NCBI RefSeq assembly: GCF_014203425.1
Contig: NZ_JACHJC010000001.1
Location: 4,614,001-4,678,000 of the forward strand
DNA length: 64,000 nt
Origin: Micromonospora echinospora
GTDB lineage: Bacteria > Actinomycetota > Actinomycetes > Mycobacteriales > Micromonosporaceae
Direction: 5' to 3'
Both the position numbers and the translations under genes were made by a program. Below the pieces are notes generated by a model that was given only the letters and a program-made list of their open reading frames with translations, was not told the DNA's origin and did no database searches. This document shows, piece by piece, positions 43,954 through 51,608 of the stretch. Positions within the stretch are counted from its first letter, which is position 1; each line of letters opens with the position of its first letter.

Positions 43954-43990
43954 TACACCGGGAGTGTACTTTTCTCTGCCGCCGCGTCAA
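43954..43990 (-). promoter_or_regulatory. liv operon promoter with overlapping inverted repeat
   Basis: On the minus strand TTGACG (43985-43990), a 16-base spacer and TACACT (43963-43968) match -35 and -10 boxes. TACAC-CGGGA-GTGTA (43954-43968) is an inverted repeat covering the -10 box, so a repressor bound there would block transcription. Confidence 0.65.
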
Positions 43991-44053
43991 TGCCCAGACG
44001 ATCACGGTTCATTTCCCGGGTTAACCGGCCTCCAACGTGCACTGTCGGTGTGA

Positions 44054-45259
44054 TCATCCCGCCATCCGGTCGCGGGCACGGCGCAGGAACGTCTGCTCCG
44101 CCGCGTTGCCGGTGCCGGCGATCGCCGCGTCGTACGCGATCCGGGCCTGCGCCGGACGATCGAGGCGGCGCAGCAGGTCGGCCCGGATCGCGTGCCACAC
44201 GTGGTATCCGGTCAGGTCCAGCCGGTCCACTTCGGCCAGAGCAGCAGCCGGTCCGCGTACCTCGGCCAGCGCGACCGCCCGGTTCAGCGCCACCACCGGT
44301 CCGGGCGTGACGGCCGCCAGCCGGTCGTAGAGCGCGAGGATCTGCCGCCAGTCGGTGGCCGCGGCGGTGGGCGCGTCCGCGTGCACCGCGCCGATCGCGG
44401 CCTGGATCTGGTACGGGCCGGGCCGGTCCCGCCGCAGGCACCGGCGGACCAGATCCTGGCCCTCGGCGATCAGCTCCCGGTCCCACCGGCCACGGTCCTG
44501 CTCGGACAGCGACACCGGCGCCCCGTCCGGCCCGGTGCGGGCGTCCCGGCGCGCCTCGGTGAGCAGCATCAGCGCGAGCAGGCCGAGCGCCTCCGGCTCG
44601 TCCGGCATCAGCGTCACCAGCAGCCGGCCCAGCCGGATCGCCTCGGCGCCCAGCTCGGCGCGGCCCAGCCGCTCCCCCACGCTGGCCGTGTGCCCCTCGT
44701 TGAAGATCAGATAGACCACCGCGAGCACCCCGCGCAGCCGGTCCGGCAGGTCGGCGTCGCGCGGCACCCGGTACGGGATACCGGCGTCACGGATCTTCGC
44801 CTTGGCCCGGACCAGACGCTGCGCCATGGTCCGCTCCGGCACCAGGAAGGCGCGCGCGATCTCGGCGGTGCTCAGGCCGCCGAGCAGGCGCAGCGTCAAC
44901 GCCACCCGGGCGGGCGCGGCGAGCGCCGGATGGCAGCAGGTGAAGATCAGGCGCAGGCGGTCGTCGGGCACGGGCCCCTCCTCGGCGGGCGGGTCGGCGG
45001 CGTGCAGCAGGGCGGCCTCGGCGTGCCGGGCGGCCCGGGTGGCCTCGCGGCGCAACCTGTCGATCGCCCGGTTCCGGGCGGTGGTGATGATCCAGCCGGC
45101 CGGGCTGGGCGGCGGCCCGTCGGCGGCCCAGCGCGAGACGGCGATCGTGAACGCCTCCTGGACCGCCTCCTCGGCGAGGTCGATGTCGCCGAGGAGACGG
45201 ACCAGGACGGCTACCGCGCGGCCGTACTCGGCCCGGAAGACCCGTTCGAGTTCGGTCAT
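44054..45259 (-). CDS. ECF42-type RNA polymerase sigma factor
   Basis: A 401-residue extracytoplasmic-function sigma factor. Sigma regions 2 and 4 lie in the first 170 residues (AGWIITTARNRAIDRLRR; LSTAEIARAFLVPERTMAQR), and the remaining ~230 residues form the helical TPR-like extension typical of the ECF42 group (YLIFNEGHTAS; VALNRAVALAE). ECF42 factors are encoded beside DGPF/YCII proteins, as here. They lack a classical anti-sigma factor; the extension is needed for activity. ATG at 45259 overlaps the stop of the DGPF gene as ATGA. Confidence 0.9.
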   Translation of the reverse strand: MTELERVFRAEYGRAVAVLVRLLGDIDLAEEAVQEAFTIAVSRWAADGPPPSPAGWIITTARNRAIDRLRREATRAARHAEAALLHAADPPAEEGPVPDDRLRLIFTCCHPALAAPARVALTLRLLGGLSTAEIARAFLVPERTMAQRLVRAKAKIRDAGIPYRVPRDADLPDRLRGVLAVVYLIFNEGHTASVGERLGRAELGAEAIRLGRLLVTLMPDEPEALGLLALMLLTEARRDARTGPDGAPVSLSEQDRGRWDRELIAEGQDLVRRCLRRDRPGPYQIQAAIGAVHADAPTAAATDWRQILALYDRLAAVTPGPVVALNRAVALAEVRGPAAALAEVDRLDLTGYHVWHAIRADLLRRLDRPAQARIAYDAAIAGTGNAAEQTFLRRARDRMAG

Positions 45260-45606
45260 CCCTCGCCCTGGAACGGGCGGACCTCGATCGGCAGCGTGGT
45301 GGCCAGCGCGTAGCGGCGGCCCCAGTCCAGCGCGGCGTCCAGGTCGGGCGCCCGGATGATGGTGACGCCGCCCAGGTACTCCTTGCCCTCGGCGAACGGC
45401 CCGTCGGTGACCAGCACCTCGTCACCGGCCGGGCGCAGCACGGTGGCGGTCTGCGGGTCGTGCAGGCCGTTGCCGAACACCCAGCACCCGGCCTCCCGCA
45501 GATCCCGGCCGATGGCCTCGACCTCACGCATCACCCCGGCCAGGAACTCCGGGTCCGGGCGGCCCTCGCCGGCGGGCTGGTACATGCTGATCAGGTACTG
45601 CTTCAT
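45256..45606 (-). CDS. DGPF / YCII-family protein, ECF42 partner
   Basis: A 116-residue YCII-related protein with VTDGPFAEGKE, the DGPF motif that names these ECF42 partners. The fold is a small ferredoxin-like dimer with a conserved His/Asp pocket; the reaction is unknown. ATG at 45606 follows GAGGAGAAACCG. It is the first gene of a two-gene operon with the sigma factor and may be its signal-sensing or target protein. Confidence 0.88.
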   Translation of the reverse strand: MKQYLISMYQPAGEGRPDPEFLAGVMREVEAIGRDLREAGCWVFGNGLHDPQTATVLRPAGDEVLVTDGPFAEGKEYLGGVTIIRAPDLDAALDWGRRYALATTLPIEVRPFQGEG

Positions 45607-45729
45607 CGGTTTCTCCTCACCGCCGTCGGACGGCCCCGCGCCGTCCCTTCACCCTCCACACGAACGACTGACGCCGGTTTCGACACGCCGGGCCGGGTGA
45701 ATCCGGCCGGGAGCGGGGTACGCCGTCGC

Positions 45730-47055
45730 GTGCGCCGCCACCGGGTCGTCGTCGTGGGCGCCGGGTTCTCCGGTCTGGCCTGCGCGCTCGCGCTGGACGC
45801 GGCCGGCGCCGAGGTGCGGGTGCTGGAGGCGCGGGACCGGGTGGGCGGCCGGACGCTCAGCCGCCCGCTGCCCGGCGGCGGCTGGCTCGATCTGGGCGCG
45901 CAGTGGATCGGCCCCACCCAGGACCGGATGTACGCGCTCGTCGCCGCGTACGGCCTGACCACGTTCCCCTCCCCCGCGCACGGCGCGCCGACGCTGCTGC
46001 TCGGCGGGCGCCCGGCCACCGGCGAGCCGCCGGGACTGTCCGGGCTGCTGGGCACGCTGGACGAGATGGCGGCCGGTGTCGACCCGGCCGCGCCGTGGCG
46101 GGCCGAGGGGGCGGCGCGGTGGGACCGGATCACGTTCGGCGGCTGGCTCGACGCGAGCGCTGCCGGCCCGGTGACCGCCGGGTACGCCGGCCGGATGCTC
46201 GCCGGTGGCCTGCTGGCCGCCTCGCCGGACGAGGTCTCGCTGCTGCACATGCTGTTCTACCTGCGCAGCGGCGGCGGCACCCGGTCGCTGCTGCGCATGG
46301 CAGGCGGCGCCCAGCAGGACCGGATCGCCGGTGGCCCGGCCGCGCTGGCCGAGCGGATGGCCGCCGCGCTGCCTCCCGGGAGCCTGCGCCTGCGCGCGCC
46401 GGTGGACGGCGTCGCGCAGGACGACGGCGGCGTGCGGGTGCGCTCCGGCGACGAGACGCACCACGGCGACGCGGTGGTGGTCGCGCTGGCGCCGACGCTG
46501 GCCGGGCGCATCCGGTACGACCCGCCGCTGTCGCCGTTGCGCGACGGGCTGACCCAGCGGATGCCGATGGGCGTGGCGTTCAAGGTCCACGCGCTCTATC
46601 CGACGCCGTTCTGGCGGGCCGACGGCCGCTCCGGGGTGTCCAGCACGGACACCGGACCGCTGACCGAGACGGTGGACAACTCGCTGCCGGACGCGCCGGG
46701 CGGGGTCCTCACCGCGTTCAGCTACGGCGCGCAGGCCCGGGCGCTGCGCCGGCTGCCGGCGGACGCGCGCCGGGACGCGCTGCGCGACGCGCTCGCCGCG
46801 ATCTTCGGCCCGGCCGCCGCGCGCCCCGACGACCTCGTCGAGTACGACTGGTCGGCAGACGAGTGGACGCGCGGCTGCTTCTGCGGCGTGCTGCCGCCCG
46901 GCGCGTGGCGCGACTACGGCCCGGAGTTGCGGACGCCGGCCGGGCGGGTGCACTGGGCCGGCACCGAGACCGCGACCCGGTGGAGCGGCTACCTGGAGGG
47001 CGCGGTGACCGCCGGCGAGCGCGCCGCCGCCGAGGCGCTCGCCCAGCTCGGCTGA
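45730..47055 (+). CDS. flavin-containing amine oxidase
   Basis: A 441-residue FAD-dependent oxidase of the monoamine-oxidase family. The Rossmann motif GAGFSGL starts near residue 9, followed by LEARDRVGGRTLS, and the C-terminal FAD motif WAGTETATRWSGYLEGA is complete. It oxidises amines (substrate unknown) to imines with release of hydrogen peroxide. GTG at 45730 was chosen, with GGGAGCGGGG about 11 bases upstream; a GTG at 45697 is an alternative. It diverges from the DGPF gene. Confidence 0.87.
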   Translation: MRRHRVVVVGAGFSGLACALALDAAGAEVRVLEARDRVGGRTLSRPLPGGGWLDLGAQWIGPTQDRMYALVAAYGLTTFPSPAHGAPTLLLGGRPATGEPPGLSGLLGTLDEMAAGVDPAAPWRAEGAARWDRITFGGWLDASAAGPVTAGYAGRMLAGGLLAASPDEVSLLHMLFYLRSGGGTRSLLRMAGGAQQDRIAGGPAALAERMAAALPPGSLRLRAPVDGVAQDDGGVRVRSGDETHHGDAVVVALAPTLAGRIRYDPPLSPLRDGLTQRMPMGVAFKVHALYPTPFWRADGRSGVSSTDTGPLTETVDNSLPDAPGGVLTAFSYGAQARALRRLPADARRDALRDALAAIFGPAAARPDDLVEYDWSADEWTRGCFCGVLPPGAWRDYGPELRTPAGRVHWAGTETATRWSGYLEGAVTAGERAAAEALAQLG

Positions 47056-47181
47056 GCACCCTATACAGCGAGATTCTTCGATGCGTTCTATTGAAAAGTT
47101 TCTCCGCCCTGTGCACTAATGACGACAGTTCCTTTCGTCATACTCCCGCCGCCGGAGCGCGGCAACCCCCAGGGAGGACAG

Positions 47182-47928
47182 ATGCACGAATCGATCCGAT
47201 CGGCGCTGCGCGCGGCCGGAGCCGCGCTGCTCGCCACCGTCACCGTCGCCGCCGCGGCCCTGTCCGGGACGGCCCCCGCCTCCGCCGCCCCGGCCGGACT
47301 GCCCGGCATGGACGTCTCCAGCCACCAGGGCAATGTGAACTGGTCCGGGGCGTGGGCCAACGGCGCCCGGTTCGCGTACGTCAAGGCCACCGAGGGCACC
47401 TACTACACCAACCCGTACTTCGCCCAGCAGTACAACGGCTCCTACAACGTCGGGATGATCCGCGGCTCGTACCACTTCGCCCGCCCCGACACCACCAGCG
47501 GCGCCGTCCAGGCCAACTACTTCGTCGACCACGGCGGCGGCTGGTCCAAGGACGGGCGGACGCTGCCCGGCGCGCTGGACATCGAGTACAACCCGTACGG
47601 CGCGACCTGCTACGGGCTGAGCCAGGCGTCGATGCGCAGCTGGATCGCCTCGTTCGTCAACCAGTACTACGCCCGCACCGGCCGGTGGGCCACCATCTAC
47701 ACCACCACCGACTGGTGGAGCACCTGCACCGGCAACACCTCGCAGTTCGCCGCCAACAACCCACTGTGGATCGCCCGCTACTCCAGCAGCGTCGGCACGC
47801 TGCCGGCGGGCTGGGGCACGTACTCGTTCTGGCAGTGGTCCTCCTCCGGTGTCTTCCCCGGCGACCAGAACGTCTGGAACGGCTCGCTCGACCGGCTGCG
47901 CGTCCTGGCCTGCAACGGACCCTGCTGA
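47182..47928 (+). CDS. secreted GH25 lysozyme
   Basis: A 248-residue secreted muramidase of glycoside hydrolase family 25. A signal peptide ends around residue 36 (APASA). GMDVSSHQG and ALDIEYNPY carry the family Asp and DxE catalytic acids, and PLWIARY and FWQWSSSG are typical late strands. It cuts between MurNAc and GlcNAc in peptidoglycan. ATG at 47182 follows AGGGAGGA. It is followed after 71 bases by an amidase, so the two probably form a wall-hydrolase operon. Confidence 0.93.
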   Translation: MHESIRSALRAAGAALLATVTVAAAALSGTAPASAAPAGLPGMDVSSHQGNVNWSGAWANGARFAYVKATEGTYYTNPYFAQQYNGSYNVGMIRGSYHFARPDTTSGAVQANYFVDHGGGWSKDGRTLPGALDIEYNPYGATCYGLSQASMRSWIASFVNQYYARTGRWATIYTTTDWWSTCTGNTSQFAANNPLWIARYSSSVGTLPAGWGTYSFWQWSSSGVFPGDQNVWNGSLDRLRVLACNGPC

Positions 47929-47999
47929 CCCCGGCCCGGGCGTGGCGGGCGGTGCCGGTCCCGCCACGCCCGGCCGTCCCTCTCTCCCGAGGAGCTGCG

Positions 48000-48674
48000 A
48001 TGTCTGTTCCTGTCCCCCGGCGGACCGTGCTGCGTGGCGCGGTCCTGCTCGGCGCCGCCGCCGGCGTCGGCGCGCTGACCCAGATCGGCTCCGGCCCCGA
48101 CGCGCGGGCCGCCGCCACCCGTGTCGACCAGCCGACCATCGCCAACTGCGCGACCTGGGGCGCCCGCCCGCCCTCGTCGCCGGTGAGCGTGGTGGCCAGC
48201 CGACCCAACAAGATCATCGTGCACCACACGGCGTTCCCGAACACGACCGACTACAGCCTCGCCCAGGCGTACCGCAACTCGCGCGACATCCAGAACCTGC
48301 ACATGGACAGCAACGGCTGGCTCGACTCCGGGCAGCACTTCACCAACAGCCGGGGCGGCTACCTGACCGAGGGCCGCCACGGCAGCCTCTACGCGCTGCT
48401 GCACGGCCAGACCATGGTGCAGGGCGCGCACTGCGTCGGGCAGAACAGCCAGGCCATCGGCATCGAGAACGACGGCATCTACGTGGACGTGCAGCCACCA
48501 CAGGCGCTCTGGAACAGCCTGGTCACGTTCTGCGCGTTTACCTGCCAGCAGTACGGCATCCCGCCGAGCGAGATCTACGGGCACAAGGACTTCAACAACA
48601 CGCAGTGCCCGGGGCTGCTGCACGACCGCCTGCCCGAGCTGCGCCGTACCGTCGCCGCTCGTCTCGGCGGCTGA
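48000..48674 (+). CDS. secreted N-acetylmuramoyl-L-alanine amidase (PGRP-type)
   Basis: A 224-residue exported amidase. The N-terminus PRRTVLRGAVLLGAAAG has a twin-arginine (Tat) signal. The amidase_2/PGRP domain has IIVHHTAFPN (zinc His), HFTNSRGG and the late GHKDFNNTQCPG with the other ligands. It removes stem peptides from MurNAc. ATG at 48000 follows GAGGAGCTGCG. A strong hairpin lies 9 bases after the stop. Confidence 0.9.
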   Translation: MSVPVPRRTVLRGAVLLGAAAGVGALTQIGSGPDARAAATRVDQPTIANCATWGARPPSSPVSVVASRPNKIIVHHTAFPNTTDYSLAQAYRNSRDIQNLHMDSNGWLDSGQHFTNSRGGYLTEGRHGSLYALLHGQTMVQGAHCVGQNSQAIGIENDGIYVDVQPPQALWNSLVTFCAFTCQQYGIPPSEIYGHKDFNNTQCPGLLHDRLPELRRTVAARLGG

Positions 48675-48683
48675 CCACGGGGG

Positions 48684-48720
48684 TACGCGGGGCGCCCGGG
48701 TGCGACGGGCGTCCCGCGTA
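48684..48720 (+). terminator. hairpin terminator after the amidase gene
   Basis: TACGCGGGGCGCCCG and CGGGCGTCCCGCGTA pair at 14 of 15 positions around a 7-base loop, right behind the amidase stop. There is no T run, as is common in high-GC actinomycetes. Confidence 0.75.
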
Positions 48721-48744
48721 TGTCAGTCCTCTTGCGTCATTGCT

Positions 48745-48758
48745 CGCTTATATAAGCG
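48745..48758. promoter_or_regulatory. palindromic ArsR operator
   Basis: CGCTTATATAAGCG is a perfect 14-base palindrome, AT-rich in a GC-rich context, 20 bases before the ArsR start. ArsR proteins bind such sites to control their own operon. Confidence 0.75.
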
Positions 48759-48778
48759 TGGCCTGATATACATGGTTC

Positions 48779-49144
48779 GTGCACGCCTTCGACGTCCTCG
48801 GCGACCCGGTCCGCCGCCGGATCCTGGAACTGCTCGCCGACGGTGAGCAGCCCGCCGGGACGCTCGGCGAGACGGTCCGGCGCGAGTTCGGCATCAGCCA
48901 GCCCGCCGTCTCGCAGCACCTCAAGGTGTTGCGCGAGCACGGCTTCACCACAGTGCGCGCCGACGGCACCCGCCGGCTCTACGCCGTGGACCCCGGCCCG
49001 CTGCGCGAGATCGACGCGTGGCTGGCCGGGTTCCGCCGCTTCTGGACGCCGCCACTGGCGGCACTCGCCACCGAGCTGGCCCGGGGCCGCCGCGAACGGC
49101 GGCTGCGCGAGGACGACACCGACAACGAGAGGACCGACCCATGA
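48779..49144 (+). CDS. ArsR-family transcriptional regulator
   Basis: A 121-residue winged-helix regulator: FDVLGDPVRRRILELLADGE, then FGISQPAVSQHLKVLREHGF as recognition helix, and TRRLYAVDP as wing. No metal-binding Cys pair of the ArsR/SmtB metal sensors is present, so it belongs to the group that pairs with SRPBCC (AHSA1) proteins. GTG at 48779. Its stop overlaps the SRPBCC start. It probably binds the palindrome at 48745-48758. Confidence 0.88.
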   Translation: MHAFDVLGDPVRRRILELLADGEQPAGTLGETVRREFGISQPAVSQHLKVLREHGFTTVRADGTRRLYAVDPGPLREIDAWLAGFRRFWTPPLAALATELARGRRERRLREDDTDNERTDP

Positions 49145-49782
49145 TCGACGTGACCGGACAGATCAGCGCCGTCGAGCGCCGCATCGGCGACCGTACGCTC
49201 CCCGCCGGGCAGGCGCGGGTGCTCACCATCGCCCAGACGTACGACGCGGCGGTGGCCGACGTCTTCGACGCCTGCACCAACCCGGAACGGATACCGCGCT
49301 GGTTCCTGCCGATCTCCGGCGACCTGAGCCTCGGCGGCCGCTACCAGCTGGAGGGCAACGCCGCCGGCACTGTCGAGCGCTGCGACCCGCCGCACGGCTT
49401 CGCCGCCACCTGGGAGTTCGGCGGCGAGGTGAGCTGGATCGAGGTGCGGCTGCGCGAGGCCGGCCCCGGGCGTACCCGCTTCGAGCTGGAACACGTCGCG
49501 TACGTCGACGACCAGCGGTGGGCCGAGTACGGCCCGGGCGCGGTCGGCATCGGCTGGGACCTGGCGCTGGTCGGGCTGGCCTCCCACTTCGCCGCCGACG
49601 GCACTGGCGTCGACCCGGCCGCCGCGGCCGAGTGGATCGCCTCGGACGAGGGCCGTCGTTTCGTCACCGAGTCCAGCAAGAGCTGGACGGAGGCAAGCAT
49701 CGAGGCCGGCACCCCCGCCGACGAGGCACAAGCCGCAGGCGAGCGCGTGCGGTCCTTCTACACCCCCACCCCCACCCCATAA
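49141..49782 (+). CDS. SRPBCC (AHSA1-like) protein
   Basis: A 213-residue protein with the START/SRPBCC fold: YDAAVADVFDACTNPERIPR, FLPISGDLSLGGRY and GFAATWEFGGEVSWIEVRL. The fold has a deep hydrophobic pocket; relatives bind or convert small ligands, and ArsR-linked members are of unknown substrate. ATG at 49141 overlaps the ArsR stop as ATGA. The pair is presumably co-regulated with the ligand acting on ArsR (inference). Confidence 0.85.
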   Translation: MIDVTGQISAVERRIGDRTLPAGQARVLTIAQTYDAAVADVFDACTNPERIPRWFLPISGDLSLGGRYQLEGNAAGTVERCDPPHGFAATWEFGGEVSWIEVRLREAGPGRTRFELEHVAYVDDQRWAEYGPGAVGIGWDLALVGLASHFAADGTGVDPAAAAEWIASDEGRRFVTESSKSWTEASIEAGTPADEAQAAGERVRSFYTPTPTP

Positions 49783-49806
49783 CCCTCCGCCCGCACCCCG
49801 CCCGCG

Positions 49807-49904
49807 CCCGCAGCCCTCGCCGATCTTGCAGTTCGGGCCCTTGCGATGCCCGTTTTCACCTGGATTGCGGGGCACCAAAGTGCAAGATCGGCGAGGCTGC
49901 GGGG
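49807..49904. repeat. intergenic inverted repeat, GATCTTG type, copy 1
   Basis: The left arm ends TCGCCGATCTTGCA (to 49830) and the right arm begins TGCAAGATCGGCGA (from 49881). Outer bases also pair, giving arms of about 23 bases around a 50-base centre. Related elements occur at 50139 and 59513. Confidence 0.7.
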
Positions 49905-50138
49905 ACATGGTGGACAGTTGATGTTCACCCGGCGAGCGAGGGCTCTTCGGGATCTCGTGGGTCCGGCCGCTGACGTCGGCGGCCTCGCGGTCGACACCAG
50001 CCACGTCCTGCTGAACGACCGCGCTCGCCCCGCTTTGCCGTGATCGCCCCGCTCCGCCGTGCTCGGCTCGGCGCCCCGCCGCGTTCACGTCCCATGACAC
50101 GCTTCACCGGTCGCCCTGGCGGCTCTCGCCGGGCGCTT

Positions 50139-50204
50139 GGAGATCTTGGCAGGAAACGGCCCTCATAGGGGCCCTCATAGGGGCCACTTCCTACCAAGAT
50201 CTCT
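50139..50204. repeat. intergenic inverted repeat, GATCTTG type, copy 2, with tandem 12-mer
   Basis: Arms 50139-50161 and 50182-50204 pair at 19 of 23 positions (GGAGATCTTGG / CCAAGATCTCT). The centre is two tandem copies of GGCCCTCATAGG (50158-50169 and 50170-50181). Confidence 0.7.
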
Positions 50205-50450
50205 CTGCGTCTCGGAGTGCGGCACACTTTTCCCTCGATATAGGAGACGTGCCTCGCACGACGGGCAGGAGGCGGACTCCCGACGAATACGGCGAAGGCG
50301 ACGGGCGTGGCGAGGCGGTCAAGGCCGGTGCGCGGAGGGCGCCTGGGATGGAGACGGCTCACGGTGGCGTCCACAATGGTCGCGCGGCGGTGCGTTGTCG
50401 CGGGGAAATGCGGCGGTGGGATGTCGGTGGGGTGGGGCAGACTGCGGGGC

Positions 50451-51011
50451 ATGCCGATCCGCTCCGTCGCCGACCTGACCGCCGCCGTCGACGCCGGTCA
50501 GACGTTCAAGTACCTGCGCTTCTGGGGGCACCGGCCGCAGCGCGACGGCAGTGTCGGCGCGGGTTGCCTGAGCCAGTGGTGGCCACAGGCGTTCACAGTG
50601 GACGGCCGCGAGTTCGCCACCGCCGAGCACTGGATGATGTGGCACAAGGCCACGCTGTTCGGTGACCACGCGGTCGCCGAGCGGGTGCTGACCGCCGGGC
50701 ATCCGCACCGGGCCAAGGCGCTCGGCCGGCAGGTGCGCGACTTCGACGAGGCGACCTGGGTGGCCCGCCGCTACGAGATCGTGGTGGCTGGCAGCGTGGC
50801 CAAGTTCTCCCAGCACGAGACGTTGCGACGGTTCCTGCTCGGCACCGGCGACCGGGTCCTGGTGGAGGCCAGTCCGACGGACCGGATCTGGGGCATCGGC
50901 CTGACCGCCGACGATCCGCGCGCCGCCGACCCGGCGACCTGGCGGGGCGACAACCTGCTCGGGTTCGCCCTGATGGAGGCACGCGCCGTGCTCGCCGATG
51001 GAGGGGGGTGA
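50451..51011 (+). CDS. NADAR-family protein
   Basis: A 186-residue protein of the NADAR (DUF1768, YbiA-like) family: YLRFWGHRP, CLSQWWP, FATAEHWMMWHKA, SQHETLRRFLL and DRIWGIGL are the family blocks. Known members are N-glycosidases acting on riboflavin intermediates or removing ADP-ribose from guanine in nucleic acids. ATG at 50451. Its stop overlaps the start of a zinc-ribbon Nudix gene as GTGA, which suggests that both work on NAD- or ADP-ribose-derived compounds. Confidence 0.88.
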   Translation: MPIRSVADLTAAVDAGQTFKYLRFWGHRPQRDGSVGAGCLSQWWPQAFTVDGREFATAEHWMMWHKATLFGDHAVAERVLTAGHPHRAKALGRQVRDFDEATWVARRYEIVVAGSVAKFSQHETLRRFLLGTGDRVLVEASPTDRIWGIGLTADDPRAADPATWRGDNLLGFALMEARAVLADGGG

Positions 51012-51562
51012 CGCCTGACCTCCGGTCCCGGATGCGGGTAACGTGCTGCGGCGTGATCCCGTACTCGCACTGCTCCTTCTGCGGCGCGGCCTACCCGGCG
51101 GGCGCCGGGTGGCCGCGGGTCTGTTCCTCCTGCGGGGAGACGGTGTGGCGCAACCCGCTGCCGGTCGCGGTGGCGGTGCTGCCGGTCCGCACGCCGCAGG
51201 GGCTCGGCGTGGTCGTCGTACGCCGCGACATCGAACCGGCGCGCGGGCTGCTGGCCCTCCCGGGCGGCTTCGTCGAGTACGGCGAGGATTGGTCCGAGGC
51301 GCTCGTGCGGGAGCTGCGCGAGGAGACCGGGCTGCTGGCCGAGGCCGGCGAGGCGCGGCTGTTCGCGGTGCACGGCGCTCCGGCGGGCGGCACCATGATG
51401 GTCTTCGGGGTGCTGCCCGAGCGGGCGATCGGTGACCTGCCGCCGTCGGCGCCGACCGAGGAGGCCACCGAATGGCTGGTGCTCACCGATCCGGTCGAGC
51501 TGGCCTTCTCCACGCACACCCGGGTGCTCGCCGACTTCCTCGCCGGGCAACGCCCGCTCTGA
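51008..51562 (+). CDS. Nudix hydrolase with N-terminal zinc ribbon
   Basis: A 184-residue protein. Residues 20-48 form a C-x2-C...C-x2-C zinc ribbon (HCSFCGAAY, VCSSCGETVW) as in NudC/NADH pyrophosphatase relatives. The Nudix box starts at GFVEYGEDWSEAL and continues RELREETGLL, with all key residues. It cleaves a nucleoside diphosphate linked to another group; the substrate is not determined. The NudC SQPWPFP specificity motif is absent. GTG at 51008 overlaps the NADAR stop, so both are translated together. Confidence 0.88.
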   Translation: MTPDLRSRMRVTCCGVIPYSHCSFCGAAYPAGAGWPRVCSSCGETVWRNPLPVAVAVLPVRTPQGLGVVVVRRDIEPARGLLALPGGFVEYGEDWSEALVRELREETGLLAEAGEARLFAVHGAPAGGTMMVFGVLPERAIGDLPPSAPTEEATEWLVLTDPVELAFSTHTRVLADFLAGQRPL

Positions 51563-51608
51563 CCGGAACCGGGGCCGCCGGACGGACCGGCGACCACTCC
51601 TGGCGCGG

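Larger units (their letters stand above)
49783..50450. other. long intergenic region with two inverted-repeat elements
   Basis: This 668-base stretch between co-oriented genes contains no convincing gene. It holds two hairpin-forming elements (49807-49904 and 50139-50204) and an AT-richer CTCGATATAGGAG near 50232. The promoter for the NADAR gene is presumably near its right end, but no clear boxes were seen. Confidence 0.5.

Noticed and set aside
47056..47181. c-di-AMP (ydaO) riboswitch before the GH25 gene
   Set aside because: Cell-wall hydrolases in actinomycetes often have one, but this 126-base leader is too short and lacks the conserved blocks. Only a 7-base inverted repeat (ATGACGA/TCGTCAT) was seen.
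45903..48674. 923-codon plus-strand frame spanning three genes
   Set aside because: Only its last 224 codons (from 48000) are a real gene, the amidase. The rest is the wrong phase of the amine oxidase and GH25 genes.
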